From: Albifimbria verrucaria
Taxonomy: Eukaryota > Ascomycota > Sordariomycetes > Hypocreales > Stachybotryaceae
Length of the DNA stretch: 64,000 nucleotides
Direction: 5' to 3'
Assembly (NCBI GenBank): GCA_020081605.1
Contig: JAHREC010000011.1
Coordinates: forward strand, 1,426,001 to 1,490,000
Below, in pieces: positions 1-12,452 of this stretch. Made by a program: the position numbers and the translations under genes. The notes under the pieces are model-generated. The model did not search any database and was not told the DNA's origin. It worked only from the letters and a program-made list of their open reading frames with translations. Within the stretch, counting starts at the first letter, position 1; every line of letters starts with the position of its first letter.

Positions 1-1451
1 GGTAATGCGACGGTGGAGTCGTGGCATAAGTAGAAAGTAAAAGGTCTTGCACGACTGAATCAGTGATTTCATGCTGGGGAAGTCCCGAACATTGCTCAGT
101 ATGATGTTCAGAGTCTCGGGTGACAAAGACCAGAAATGGTTCGAGCCTGTGGTTATGTTCTGCTGAGGCCTCACGGCGGTTGTTGCGTCTTTAGTTCTGC
201 CTGTACCTGCGGTGTGGTCGACTGTTAACCCAGCCAGACTCTTCTCCACAGTCAGAAGAACCTCATTTGAAGGCTGTTTGATCGTAGTGGGTTGTGCTGA
301 TAACTCTCCAAGCTCAACCAACCCAGCACTCCTTTTGTCTCTACCCATAGTCATTGAAAGTCTCAGACGTAAGCATTTGCAAATGTAAAATGAATCATGC
401 GAATTGAACACAAAACGGTATTTGCTTTGTGCTGACTGCGATGGATGCCTGTAGCGGAGCCCGACCCTGGACCATAACCACGTGAATGCAGCCCCCTTGT
501 ATTACACGCCGACTTTATGTAGCTGGGTGGCTTTGATGAGCGGTTATACTGTAGGAGCCAAAATCTATGGAAACGTCAAATGTAGTTAATTGCAGGATGT
601 TATGTTATGCGCAACTCTGTACATCAGCACAATATTGCTGGACATGTAATGTTTTGGAAAACATAGATACGAGTCTAGTTATGGTCAACATACACTATAC
701 TACTGCGCCTGCTTGTAAAATTCCGTGTCCCAGTGCCTATTGTCACATCGCGTTTGGCCTTACTACTTTACAAGCCGACACCCGTTTTGCTTCAGCCGCA
801 TTTTAATTGTGTGATAAGAAACACCTAAACAAGTTCGCGATTGCACTTGACAATCAACCTTGCTAATTATCATGTATTTTGATCCAGTCATATGATGTTG
901 GGAGGTCTTCTCACTCATCCGGGCCTTGCTTTGTGCATTGTTCGTATGTCACCTTCGATATATACGATCTCGATGTGTCATCCAAGAATCTGTCCAAGTC
1001 CACAATATGAAATAATCACTGATACCCTATTCTCTTTAATCATGACATAGTTGGTTCCAATTGGAAATACCGTACATGTATGCACTCGCACAGAATCCAT
1101 GGGTCAGTAGTAGCACACCAATAAGCTCTACAATGGTGCTACCAGAATGAAGAACACGTCCTCAAGGAAAAAGGTGTCCATCCGTCCGGCATCGTGATAA
1201 TGTGCACCGAAGCCTCTAGCTTCATTGGGCCGTTTGATCATGTTCCGGTCAGACCCCACTACAGCATCTGCAATGCGACTTGATCCTGCAGACCATCATT
1301 TTGGGCAGCTCAATCGATAAGGCCACTTTGAACTATAAGTTGTCGAGATCTCTCCATTCAAGGAAGATCCTCTCGAGTGAAATGACGCACCCGTGGGTTT
1401 CGGTTTCTTATTGATTGGCGATAGAGCTGAGATCTAAACTTAACCGTAACC
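1..1451. other. No gene recognised; upstream region of the GDSL gene
   Basis: I see no coding sequence with recognisable motifs on either strand. The only open frame of note (about 567-806, 79 codons) has no family features. The last few hundred bases probably hold the promoter of the GDSL esterase that starts at 1,452. No repeat or RNA gene was recognised. Confidence 0.5.
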
Positions 1452-2429
1452 ATGGTGATTTCACGAGGGCTGCTTTCCTGGGCGCTCTGCCTCTGTACAC
1501 TAACACCGTTGACCCATGCTAGCAAATATCTCATGGTCTTGTACGTGTTTACCCGCGAAAACTGCAGACACTCCGCTAATCCTCAGCAGCGGAGACTCAT
1601 ACTCTTCAACGAGTTCATGGGCAGGTGGTGCTGCTCCGTCTGACGCTAATCCTATCGGCAATCCTCAATTTCCAGGCCAGACAACTAGCGGTGGTCTAAA
1701 CTGGGTCGGCCAGGCTATTGCAAAGTTGAACTCTTCAGTCGTTTATGCGCATGACTTTGCCGTTTCTGGGGCCACTATCGACACAGCAATTGTGGACACC
1801 TGGGCTGGTTCTGGTGTTGATGACCAGGTCGATTTGTTCGGACAGTATGTTGCCGACTCAGGAACTTGGACTCCTCAGGAAACCCTCACGGTAGTATGGG
1901 TTGGCATCAATGATGTGGGCCACCCTTACTGGGATGGGAAGGTAGCCCTGATCTGTCAGGTCATGAAGCGATATCTAGAGCTTCTGGATACCCTCTATAG
2001 CCATGGTCTTCGAAAATTTGTACTTTTCACAGTACCACGTGAGTTTCTTTCTAAACGTCCTCGAGGGAACCCACCCAGTTCGTTTGTGTTCGGACTAACG
2101 ATAAAAGCATTTGATCGCGTCCCTGCTTTCCTAAATGAGCCAGTAGACAAAGTTGATAAGTTGCGGGCCGACATCGTCACTTACAACAATCGAGTCAGAA
2201 GTCTCCTTGCCCAATTTAAAGCAGCTTACGATGACGTAGAAGGGCAAATTTTGAGACAGCTCCTACGTTCCAGAAAGCCTATGCAAATCCACAGGCGTAC
2301 GGCGCGCCTGATGCTACATGTGTCAACGGTGATGGTGTGAGCTGCCTCTGGTACGACACTTATCATCCCGGCATTGCAATCCAGAAGTCACTGGCCGAGG
2401 AAATAGTCAAGTTCACAGGGTTCTTTTAG
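1452..2429 (+). CDS. GDSL/SGNH-family esterase (fungal acylhydrolase), one frameshift
   Basis: Probable secreted SGNH-hydrolase that deacylates carbohydrate or lipid esters outside the cell. The ATG at 1,452 opens a hydrophobic signal peptide (GLLSWALCLCTL). A 46-bp intron (1,541-1,586) splices in phase so that the catalytic serine block reads SGDSYSS. A second intron (2,039-2,107) follows after LFTVP. Block III is visible as VWVGINDVG, and block V as WYDTYHPG, which supplies the Asp and His of the triad near the C-terminus. The frame breaks once in a T-run at 2,249-2,252: the reading frame before it stops at 2,340, while the conserved C-terminal end continues in another frame to TAG at 2,427-2,429. 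One missing T would explain it, either as a sequence error or as a recent mutation. Family assignment is strong; the substrate is unknown. Confidence 0.8.
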
Positions 2430-2712
2430 ATGGCATAGTTACATTTGAGTCTGGGAATTGTAAATAACACCCCAAGTTGTCTAATAAGCAAATCAAGCCA
2501 TGTCATTAAAAGCGAAGCCAATCTCTGGTTTATATCGTTACAAACTAAACCTTCACCATCTGGTGTGCTCTCATTGGTAAAGTTCGCAACGCTTCAAATA
2601 GCTGCCGTAGAACCGACAACGAGGATGATAATACCTCAAGCATGCTGGCCCAGCTCTAACACTCCATTATAGACCACACATGCCCGTAAAATAAGAGCCC
2701 ACTCTAATCATA

Positions 2713-2925
2713 CAGTGGGAAGGCAGAAATTCCGCATATCTAACGTAGATATATCGATAGAAAATCAACTAAATACCTAATAATAAATAACTAGAAATTT
2801 AATAAATTTGTAATAATAAAATAATTAATTAATTTTATTAATATATATTTTTATAACTTCTTACACATAAAGCCCTTTAGCTGAATAGAAATCCCCAGGC
2901 AGGCGAAATTCTTGCTATCCAACTG
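2713..2925. repeat. MITE-like element with CAGTG termini and TA target duplication
   Basis: A 213-bp AT-rich, non-coding element. The left end begins CAGTGGGAAGGCAGAAATTC and the right end finishes with an imperfect inverted copy ending in CCAACTG. Both ends are flanked by TA (2,711-2,712 and 2,926-2,927), as expected for target duplication by Tc1/mariner-type transposases. The core (about 2,750-2,870) is almost pure A/T. No transposase is encoded, so it would depend on an element elsewhere in the genome. The terminal similarity and TA flanks are seen directly; the superfamily is inferred. Confidence 0.6.
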
Positions 2926-3288
2926 TAGTTATCTCACGGTTATAAATTCGGCCACCTGCTATCCGAAGGTTGCGTGATATACATGAACGCAGGTCCTTGA
3001 TCGATTGGTATAATCAATGGTTGGCCTAAACTTCTGTGTTGTTCCATCTAGTTTCAACGTTCAGGAGATACTGGGCCGTTGACAAGTGTGTGGATGCGTC
3101 ATATGCCAACATCAGGCAACCTTCCGTAAGTTTACACTCCTTCTGTTATTTCATATTTCCTGCAGCTTTGAACGCTCAAGTTAGTCAGCCTCGGTTTCCC
3201 CTATGGTGGATCTGAACACGTTGCAATATTCTGCGGTGCTGTATTCCTTTATTCTTATGTTTTTTCCTACAAGCTAGACCACGTTACC

Positions 3289-5648
3289 ATGCATTTGTGC
3301 GACTCAATCGAGTTCGAGTTGGTAGGGACTAACACAAGTCGCCGAAATCTTTTTCATGATAATGAAATCACAGTCCCTATCCAACAGTTGCGTCTACAGG
3401 TTGAATGCCAGATCTGCAGATCGTTGTCAGAATTGATTGACTATCGTCTCCGGCATAAGCCAACTTGGACGAAACAGTATGGTGTACGCATCTTTGGTCA
3501 AGAAAGGAGCCCACAGAGGAGGAAATACGAGATGCGGTAGTGACTTTAGAAATCACTCAGCGGGTAGTTCGAAACTGGTCATTTGGTTTCAACGACACGA
3601 CGCTAAGAAATGTCTTGAGGGCTGGCGTCAGCGCTGGAGATCAGTGGATCGACATTTGCTTGCAACGATCAGGCCCAGGTGGTCGTGTGCCAGTCAGCAG
3701 CAAACCAAAGACAGAATATGGCGATAATGAGATCACTTTCATCCCAGACGGCAACTGGAACAATGGCGAGAACATACCCCAATCTTGGAACTGGGAGGAA
3801 AATCCGAACCCAGTAGCAGCAAGCCTGCAATCGACATTTGGCCGACGTCGAGAGCTTCTTGTCGACTTTGAGATGCTCAAAGAATGGATCAAGGTGTGCG
3901 ATCAGGGCCATGACTTATGCAATTGGAAGGATATCTCGCCAATACGGAGACTTCGCCTTATTAGTGTTCGAGACATGTGTATTAAGGAGTTTGAGGAGCA
4001 GATCTTCCACCTTTTGCGACTTTGAGCTATGTTTGGGGCTCGGCATCCTTTCAACGATTGACTAGGGAGACTCTCCTAAATTGAAAGAATCTGGGGGCTC
4101 AAGGCCATTAGGTTTCCCGCCACAATCGAAGACACAATTTTAGTTTGCGAAAAGCTCCAGATCGGCTACCTGTGGGTTGACAGCTTTTGCATCATACAAG
4201 ACGATGAGTACGACATGATTGAATTTATTGACAAGATGGATTTGATCTATAATCAGAGCACATTGACAATTGTGGCGGCTTCAGGCCTTACTGCCGATAG
4301 CAGGATCCCTGGTATCGATTCAGTTCCACGTACCCTTGAACAAAGGCCCATAGAAGCTCGTGGAGTTCCTCTCATAGACTGCGTTGGAAACAACATGTTG
4401 GAGTTCAATTCTAAATTTCAAGAACCTGGGTGGGTATCGCGGACACCATGGGCACAGCGAGCATGGACGTTTCAAGAAGCCCTTGTCTCCCGTAGATTAC
4501 TCTTCTTCACCGCGGACCAGGTGTATTGGAGTTGTCAATACGGACAGCTAAGCGAAGACACAGTCGAATACTTCCCTCCAAACAGCGGACCGACGGCAGG
4601 CGCCTATCAGCGAATCAACGACGAGTTCCGCTTTTTTGAGTACAATAATGTTGCTTTGACCTTTTCCAACCGTAAATTGACCTTTGAAGAAGACATCATT
4701 CGGGCTTATCAAGGAACGCAAAATTATTTGCAAAAGAGGTGGAAAGATCAGAAATTTTCGTGGGGTCTTCCTCACGGAGCGTTCGGAACCATGCTCATGT
4801 GGGAGTGGTCGCATCGGAAGCAAAGACGGTTGAGAAGGGGCACACATTCGATTCAACAAGAAGACGGCACTATACTCAAAGTCCCTTTCCGAGTTGGTCT
4901 TGGCTTAGCTGGACCAATGATGGAACGCTCGCGGACTTTTATGGGGATGAGGACGGCGCTCATTCTCCATCATACTTCGTTTACGATTCTTCGCATGATT
5001 TGATATCCATACGTGACGGCGCTCATGAGGATTGTCCATATAGGTGGCTGGGCAGACTCTTATCCTTGGCTCCAACGGGTCCACAGGACTCGTCTGTAGA
5101 GTCAGCTATGATTGGGAAGAAGCTTTTGACAGAGCCAGCGCTAGCCCCATCGCTGAAGCCCATTGCGTTGATCTTCTTCACCGAGGTGGCGAGAGTAAGA
5201 TACGATCCGTCTGCTGCAGGTGAAGAAAATCCGTCTGATCTCCAATTCACGAGTTATCAATATCCCTTTTCAGTCAAAGTAGGGGCAATTTCTATAGAAT
5301 AACTGAAGAAGAACAGACTGGCGCTGCCGCTGAAGACGCTGCTCTTCACGAGATAGAGCTCGTGGCAATTTTTGCTGGGCAAATGACCAAACCAAGGCAT
5401 CATCGAGGACAGTACAGGCTATACTGCTGGCCAGTGATCAGGTCGGAAGATGGAAGACGAGTTCGTGCATCGTATATGGCCACCATAGTCTATTTGAGTC
5501 TCTGGAAAAGCCTACCGCGACGTTCTTGGGAGCTAGTGGTGCTGACTTGAAGATAGAAGCCAAGGCTGATTTCAGGGTTGTAGCAATGTGGTGGGGGCAA
5601 AAGGATATTTCGTTTCAACATGCAGTTGCTCTAGGCTTGGTAAGCTAA
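3289..5648 (+). CDS. HET-domain (heterokaryon incompatibility) protein, multiple frameshifts
   Basis: HET-domain proteins trigger cell death after fusion of genetically different hyphae, or act in related non-self responses. Recognisable HET blocks appear in order, but in different frames: the ALSYVWG-type block near 4,015-4,045, YLWVDSFCIIQDD near 4,168-4,205, and PWAQRAWTFQEALVSRR near 4,445-4,500. After them come a C-terminal variable part with FPSWSWLSW near 4,885 and a terminal exon-like stretch ending at TAA 5,646-5,648. Single-base shifts are needed near 3,463, 4,012-4,015, 4,076, 4,093-4,097, 4,830-4,885, 5,285 and 5,500; several fall in homopolymers. The density is higher than in neighbouring genes, so real decay is possible in addition to sequence error. 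The start at ATG 3,289 is the first in the leading frame. No introns are evident. Confidence 0.75.
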
Positions 5649-5798
5649 CAACGAACACAACACGTCTTGCTGTACATTCGGCTGCGTATTATGGGAATAT
5701 AGCATGGTAAATCTCAATTAGCTCTAGGCTACGGTGCTAGTCGAGGCCTAGTACTAAAAGCGGAGCGCGGCCTTATGTACGTAGCACTCTGCCTCCAT

Positions 5799-6543
5799 CT
5801 ACCCACGGCTTGTGTCTTCTCCCTTTGGCTCTTTATCTGTTATTTGCTTCACTAATGGATCAAAGTCGTCTGCTTTCGCATGGTCCTGTATTCCGTCAAA
5901 CTGACTCCCAATTCCTTCAATCATCTTGGCCAATGACTCCGTCTGCACCGATGGCGGCCTTGACAGCTCCACATTTGGAGATTGGGAGTATAAGACAAGT
6001 GAAGCGTGGGCCGTAAAGTGGGAGCAAGAAGCACTATTCAAGTTAACTTGATACATTTACCAGCTAGTGCCTTTAGAAATTCTTACCTGTTGCGTTTGGG
6101 ACCATCGCACAAGGCAATACAAAAGGAAGGTCCGGTGAAATTTTCCACGTATTTCGTGGCACTTCTAACAACCGGCCGATGAATCGGAGAAGAGGAATCG
6201 TCACCCCGCATTGTTGAAAGTTTCGCGCAGCTTGCTGTTCCCTGACGCAGATAAGTTCGGGGCCATGATAAGGAGCTCTACGGTCCTTTTTATCACACAC
6301 GACATAATAACTCCGGGCAAGACGAATGCTCGCAACTTCACAACGGCACCTCGGTCAGTATCGACACTCTTCGGGTTTGATGCGCGCAGCCGTGCGCGCT
6401 AGTACAATTACGGTGTAGCCTATGTCCCGTTTTAGCAGACCAAAATAAGCAAGGGAACCCTGAAAGGGCATAGCGCGCACGTTGTCCCGCACTGAGGCTC
6501 TGGCTTGTCTGGATATGTTTACGTTCAGTTCAGACATGATCAT
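5799..6543 (-). CDS. Hypothetical protein, possible two- to three-exon gene
   Basis: Minus-strand open segments run from an ATG at 6,543 (MIMSELNVNISRQ) through a middle segment around 6,300-6,085 to a C-terminal segment ending at 5,799. A 40-bp GT-AG intron between the last two segments joins them in frame. The junction near 6,360 needs either another intron or a frameshift. The C-terminal part is polar and ends in a charged tail (QITDKEPKGEDTSRG). I do not recognise the family. It may be a small real gene or a remnant in this accessory region. Confidence 0.3.
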
Positions 6544-6701
6544 CTTTCAGCTGCTGGTCTTGGCTAACATCGTACCCTAGAGCATGGTAATATATTACCT
6601 GGCGCTCTCGCTACTCCTTCTGATCCCTTTCTCAACCTGTGCCAGAGACCCATCCCCTTTTCACGTGTCTTGACGTGTTTGCTCATACATACTCATCTAA
6701 C

Positions 6702-9198
6702 ATGGAGCCAACCCGGGATATCAGCAAGCAACATGCACTAGGCAGCCTGTCTGATAGCACATTGCCCGAGCAGCGGATTTCAATCCTTCGTTTTCAGCTC
6801 AAGGAATCCGAAGATAAGTTCCATGAGCAGTTTTGGAATTCTAGGGCGGTGGTTCATACAGCCGCACAGAATGGCGCGTCGTCGTCGTCGGAGGTCCCCA
6901 CGTTGTCCATCTCTCTACTCAAAGACCACGTTGGAGTCGACCAATCGAGATGCTGACATCCTCGAACACTCTATGCGCGATTCGGTGGCATGTGTCAGGC
7001 CTCCCCAAGGCACATCCGCCATTGCTAAGGGCTACCACCTGGACAACCTGAGTCTGAAGGATGCAGACGCGCTCTCTCACAGCCGGGCCTTCCCACACGA
7101 TAGCCGCGAGTATGCTGAAACCATTCTTTCAACACCTATTTATAAAGCAGTCAATACCCACCTACCGCCTATGGAAGCCCCCGACAAGGCTCGCGCTCTT
7201 GCATCAACCCCGAGCCTCGTTCCGTCCAAAACGCCTTTATCCGGACCGACCACGACGAAGTCTGGTAAAGAACAAATTGACCCGCTCAAAGATGGTTCGA
7301 GAACTCTGCAGCAAGATCAAAACGGCCAAAGCGAGCTTGAAGCGAAAACCTCTAACACTTCAGATGACGGTGCTAGCAGTTCAAGCTGGCAAGACACAGA
7401 CTTCTCCGAAGACGAAAATTATAGGGATGATTCAGATAGCCAAGAAGACCGTAAGGACTTCCTCGCGCACTCTGACAAAGTCACATATACCCGTAATAAA
7501 ATTGGTGTGCGAGGTCCCTCGTTGTCTGGGCATCATTGGCATGATCGACTTCGGCTGGATGGCGAAAATTTCCGCATTATTTATGATGGCCCCAAGGGTT
7601 TAAATGAACTTGCGGAATGGCAGTCGACCTCTTCCAGTCCAATAAGTCAGCAAGAATTGATGCAGTTCTTCTATCCCAACATTGCAGGATCTTCTATCAA
7701 AACAGGAATGGAGAAGGTGCGGCTTTGGCTATCGGTGTTGAGTGACAAAATTACCAGAAATCCATCCCTAACAGATTCATCTCCACCACAAGATGGAATA
7801 AGATGTGCTGCACAGGACAAAAACGAGAGTAATACCGAGACGACCTCCAACTGTGAGATGGGACATAATGCTACCCCAGGAAAGACGATCGGACAAAAGA
7901 GAGGGCCAGATAGGGACATAGATGACGAAGATGACCTTGACGGCAATGGAATGCCTGGTAAGAAACCTTCGAAACGTGAAGCTCTTGGTGACTCTGCTGT
8001 TCACTTGCGGTTCGCTTGCCACCTACAGAAGGTTAATCCATGGGACTCGCAGCTTTGCGGGTTCCCTACAGCCAAGAATCCTTTGGGCGGGTTTCACTCG
8101 GTTCATCGTGTCAAGTCAGTGCCCCAAGATCCAGAGCCTAGTAATTGCTTTTCCTTTCAGTGTTCTAATACGCTTTGGCAGACAACATATTTTGAGATAT
8201 CATGTTAAAGCATCATGGTGTCAAAATTGTTGGACATATCAAGGAACCCGCAGAAGGCTGAACTGCATCCTGGAAGTCCTGGCTGTGTGGAAACGCCGTG
8301 CAAACGCACAGATTGGCTAAACAACGAGCAGCTGAGAAAGCTGCAGGTGAAGCTTCCCACGTGAATCAATTGGATAATTGGTACCACTTACTGTTCATCA
8401 TCTTCCCATCTATGGGATGCATGGAAACTCCAAGGTCTAGTTTGGGGTGCACACCATGTAAGTGACTGAAAATGGGCTTACATCACTATCATTGATTAGC
8501 TAACCACCAAACCTGCTCTAACAGACTACGATATAAGCCAGATCCAAATAATGAATGGAATAAACCTGATGGAGTTACCTGCGTGGAGCAGCTCAACAGC
8601 GTCAATGTCCACAAGTGCTGGCAACGAGCCTCGAAACTTGCCCTCCACGTCAGCAACTTCATTTGAGGATTACACCCGAAGAGTTGATGCTGAGACCAAT
8701 ATAAACGCGCCCAACGTGTCACCCCTCTAGAAAACTATGCGACTTGGGATCCAACAGCAGATCGGGCCCAAGGGGATGTAATAGAGCTTTTCACTACAGA
8801 CTTTTTCAGTAACAATGATGACACTTGGCTCGGGTCCAACAGCCCAAGCACGACCTTGGATAAATTCCCAAAATACGTGGGGAGAACCCTTTACTACAAA
8901 CAGTCCCAGCAAGGATCAAAACGAAGGAGCAACAAGTTCACTTACCCCAGCTCAGTACGAGGTGGCCCTGAAGAAACTTCGAGAAGAGACTCGCCTGCAG
9001 CGAGCCAATGCGAGAAACTGCGCAAGAGTACATTATGAGTTAGTTTGTAAGATTGGTGAGATTTCTGAAGCGCTTGAGGACGCCGAGATGGATCCAACAG
9101 TGTCTCAGAATGAGCGAGAGAGAATTCAACGGTACAACCTCTTGATTAAGGATGCCAGACAGATCTTGGCTACTTTACCAGGACAATTACTTGCATGA
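6702..9198 (+). CDS. Fungal C2H2-like nuclear protein with acidic N-terminal half, frameshifted
   Basis: Probable nuclear protein of the fungal family in which a degenerate zinc-binding block (FACHLQKVNP, then VHRVKQH, then WCQNCW) follows a long disordered region. ATG 6,702 begins the first frame (MEPTRDISKQ). Around 6,950 the frame changes and continues as a long serine- and acid-rich segment (about residues 80-380) containing a basic, NLS-like GKKPSKRE. An intron from GTCAGT at about 8,116 to TTGGCAG near 8,183 joins HRVK to QHILRYH. After further shifts near 8,240, 8,730 and 8,860, a coiled-coil-like C-terminus (YEVALKKLREETRLQRANAR) ends at 9,198. DNA binding is inferred, not shown. Confidence 0.55.
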
Positions 9199-10167
9199 AA
9201 TAAACGTGCTCGACAAATGCAACACGGAAACACTTCAGCCGTGAGCTGGGCTCGGAATATGTAATTTGGTTGAAGGTTGCTTGGTATGAAGAATCGAAGC
9301 TTAAGCTTAAAGAATTATTCCGCAGTTCTAGCCTTTTTACCACGTTCTCTTCCTTGACGACCTGGCGCAACTTGGTGCTAGGAAGCTATTAGCTATAGGC
9401 GACTGATGCTCTTTTTTTTCTTTCTCTCTTATATGTATATATAATCTACCAATGGATTTCTGCTTCCAACTAGTTGTGGCGTCGAACAGATAAAAATGTG
9501 GTTTACAGTTTGATCTTGATGAGATTACTGCAAGCTCTATTAGATAGGAGAAGTAATCTTGAGAAGGAAAGCGTCAACCGTTGGCCAGGACGACAAACTT
9601 ATAAACACCATCCAGTATTGTATGAAAACTTTGAAGCGGAATGGAAAGCCTGTGGATAAAACCCTACGTATATGGCTCGAGCTACGGAACAATGATGCGC
9701 CAAATATGCCTGTCGCAGTTCTTCTATCTCTTTAATATAATTGTATGTATTTGCCAAACTAACCATCTCTTCTTCAAGGGGGCTCATCATGGTGTTCTTC
9801 ACAATTTCGGTAGCGGATTATGGAGATTTTTCACGGCAACGTTCAGGGAGCCGAGGCTACCGCACTAACCAAGGCTCAGTCCTAAAAGCGGGAGCGATCT
9901 CTAGTGATATCGTTTCTAGCTTTTAGCGGGAATGTGTTGGCCTTTAGCGTTAGGGGAACGATCTTACCCACCCACAGTGGTTGGTTGTATTCCTAAGAAC
10001 AGAGCAGTGGTCCGAGATGACTTAACGTTATTGACCTGTTAACCCCTCATCCAATCTTACACCCTTCATGAGTTGGCCTGCTTCCTCCATTGGCCCATGT
10101 TTGCGATTTGCATAGCATTCACAGACTCGCATCTCCCACTCCGGTTTCCTTGCACTTCAATTCTGAA
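9199..10167. other. Intergenic region; no gene recognised
   Basis: No convincing coding sequence is present. Around 9,848-9,897 there is a stretch resembling 5,722-5,775, discussed as a possible dispersed repeat. The last few hundred bases are presumably the promoter of the histidine-phosphatase gene at 10,168. Confidence 0.4.
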
Positions 10168-11022
10168 ATGTCTGACGCAAACGCCACCACTCCGAGAGTG
10201 TTTATCGCCCGCCATGGTCAATTAACCCCAAGAGGTTAAAAGGAGCACACTAACATCTCGCTAGGCGAAACTGAATGGACGATTTCCGGGCAATGCACTG
10301 GAAATGCCGAAATATTAATGACTGAGAATGGGAGGAACCAATCTCGCGGCGCTGGCAAAATGCTCGTTGGGCCTGGGAAGCTGATTGATCCCTCCAAGCT
10401 TGCCCACGTTTTCTGCAGCCCCAGACAAAGAGCAGTGGATACGCTAGATCTGCTTCTCGATACTGAATGGAAAAGCAAACTAGAAAGCGAAGGCAAAATC
10501 ACAGTTACCGAGCAAATTACAGAGTGGGATTACGGTGCTTACGAAGGACTGACACCTAGCCAAATAAAGGCCCGAAGACAAGAACAGGGTTTGGGCAAGT
10601 GGAATATCTGGACAGAAGGATGTGAAGCCGGCGAGTACGTTAATTTCAAACAACCAGTGGCCTTCATTCTCTTATCAAAGTATTTAGGACCCCTCAACAG
10701 GTTGAAGAAAGGCTGGACCAAGTGATTGGCCAGATCAAGAAGATCCAAGAGCCGTTTATGAACGGTGGCACTGCTCCTGACGTTCTAGTGGTATGTTAAT
10801 CTGTATAGAAAACCAAGGCACATCGTTAACAGTAAAACTATCATCTAGGTAGCACACGGTCACATTCTTCGTGCTTTCGTCAAGCGGTGGCTCAAGTATT
10901 CGATGGACTTTGGCTTTACAATGATGATGGAGCCAGGTGCAATTGGCATTTTGAGCTACTACCACCACAACGTGGACGAACCATCTATCTTGGTAGGAAT
11001 GGCTTTCCCAAATATAGCCTGA
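10168..11022 (+). CDS. SHB17: Histidine phosphatase, sedoheptulose-1,7-bisphosphatase (Shb17)-like
   Basis: Phosphoglycerate-mutase-fold phosphatase. The yeast relative Shb17 removes a phosphate from sedoheptulose 1,7-bisphosphate to feed ribose synthesis. Four exons (10,168-10,216; 10,265-10,634; 10,688-10,790; 10,849-11,022) join perfectly to encode 231 residues without any frameshift. The catalytic RHG is split by intron 1 and reads FIARHGETEW. Further family signatures are SGQCTGN, CSPRQRA, EWDYGAYEG, WNIWTEGCEAGE, VVAHGHILRAF (second catalytic His) and GILSYYHHNVDEP. These match Shb17 from memory better than the glycolytic mutases. No targeting peptide is apparent, so it is likely cytosolic. 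The gene is convergent with the ketosamine kinase gene, with stops only 45 bp apart. Confidence 0.88.
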
Positions 11023-11067
11023 ACTTCAAGGCTCATCTGCGAGATTCTGGAACTTCGATGCCCTTCT

Positions 11068-12452
11068 TCAAGAAACCGTATGAAGTCTCACTATATGTTC
11101 GATGAACAGGCTTCTCGCCCTTTTCCTAGCCCACTCCTCGTACCCCCAGGAAATTTGGCAATCAGTGTTCTCATCGTCTCCTTAGCCCTGGATATAGATA
11201 TAAGCTTCTGCTGGTTCAAGTCTTACGGCGATGCTTACATGTTTCTATACCTTAGATTACCGGAGAATAAGGCAGAGCTTTTTAGGTCCCATCTCCTATT
11301 AGCATGTTAGTACTCCTAGGACACACAGCATATATATGCGGTGTCGTTACAGGTAGTAGAGCAGATTTCGGTCATCTTGATCTTCCTCCGGGGCTGATAT
11401 GGGGAAATACTCAAAATATGCTTTCATGTACTGTTTTCCTATCAGATGACGGATTGGCCGCCATGCTGCCATTTCCACTAATGATCATTAGCTTCGTACG
11501 CGCTTTTTCGCAGTCACCTCAGTTTCAACATACTCTCGTTATGAGCATACAAGCAAGCACCGTCGTAAATGATGGGCAGGTTCGTATCGACACTTGTAGA
11601 ACAATTTCCAGCCCACAGATCTCCATGGATGAGGCGCGGTTGCAAATGGCGACCACCTGTCTCCATTGGACGCAGCAATCGAGGAATCACCTTTTCAAAA
11701 TTCCTGCGTCAGCTGGTGCATCTCCGGATCCGGCCCTTGTGACTTCTCTTCAGCGTATACAAACCATTTGAGGGAATGATGGAATGCCTCTTCCCATGTC
11801 TCGTGCCATTCCTTGTATTGTGGAATAGTTCCCTTATAAGTATACATGGGAAACCCAAACTTTCCATTCGGCGAGATGCCTTTGAGGTGTAGTTGAGCTA
11901 GTGTATGACAAAAAGCCTGAATGTCTGGTACATCCTTCGTCATCTTGACCAGCTCGCAGATGAAGAAATGTATGTCTGTATTCGCAAAATATGACCCGCA
12001 ACCTATGGGCGTCGGTACGAACTTAGGGAGAATTTCATAAAGGGTTGACATTGATAAGAACTCGCCTGAGGTCATGTTGCGTCCATTATCGCCTTGAGAG
12101 ACCTAGACAAATTGTTTGTACGGGGAGTTACCATGGCATCTTCTTGCACCAACCTTGAGAAAGTAGGAAGCAGGTGAGCCATCCGCTAATTTGGTGAGTA
12201 TTTCGGCAGTCCTTGTCCAGTAGCTCACGCCGTGTGGGATAATGCTTTCAATGGCGCTGCCCTCCGGTAGTTCTAGCAAACAGGTTAATAACAATTAAGG
12301 AGCGAATTCCTAGTGACTTCTGGGCCTTATAAAAGTTACTTACTTGCTTTGACATTCTCATCGACAAACTCGATCCATTTCTGGTCGACATCGATCGGCC
12401 TACCCCATTCTGCAGGGGTCATGACGTGCGTTATGGAGTTCACCAAGGCCAT
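11068..12452 (-). CDS. Fructosamine/ribulosamine 3-kinase family protein
   Basis: Protein-ketosamine kinase that phosphorylates sugar adducts on lysines so that they fall off glycated proteins. Proposed exons on the minus strand are 12,344-12,452; 12,154-12,272; 11,534-12,102; 11,351-11,477; 11,239-11,295; 11,068-11,187. Each intron is 51-71 bp with GT-AG ends. Signatures are LPEGSAIESIIPHGVSYWT near the N-terminus, SMSTLYEILPKFVPTPIG, HFFICELVKM, the catalytic HGDLWAGN at about 11,600, and YDGACLYAHNE. The frame is disturbed at the T/A runs 11,691-11,704 and the C-run 11,143-11,147, both explicable by homopolymer errors. The C-terminal helix (LIAKFPGG, then EEWARKRARS) is present, so the protein is full length. 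Family is secure; the substrate preference is unknown. Confidence 0.82.
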
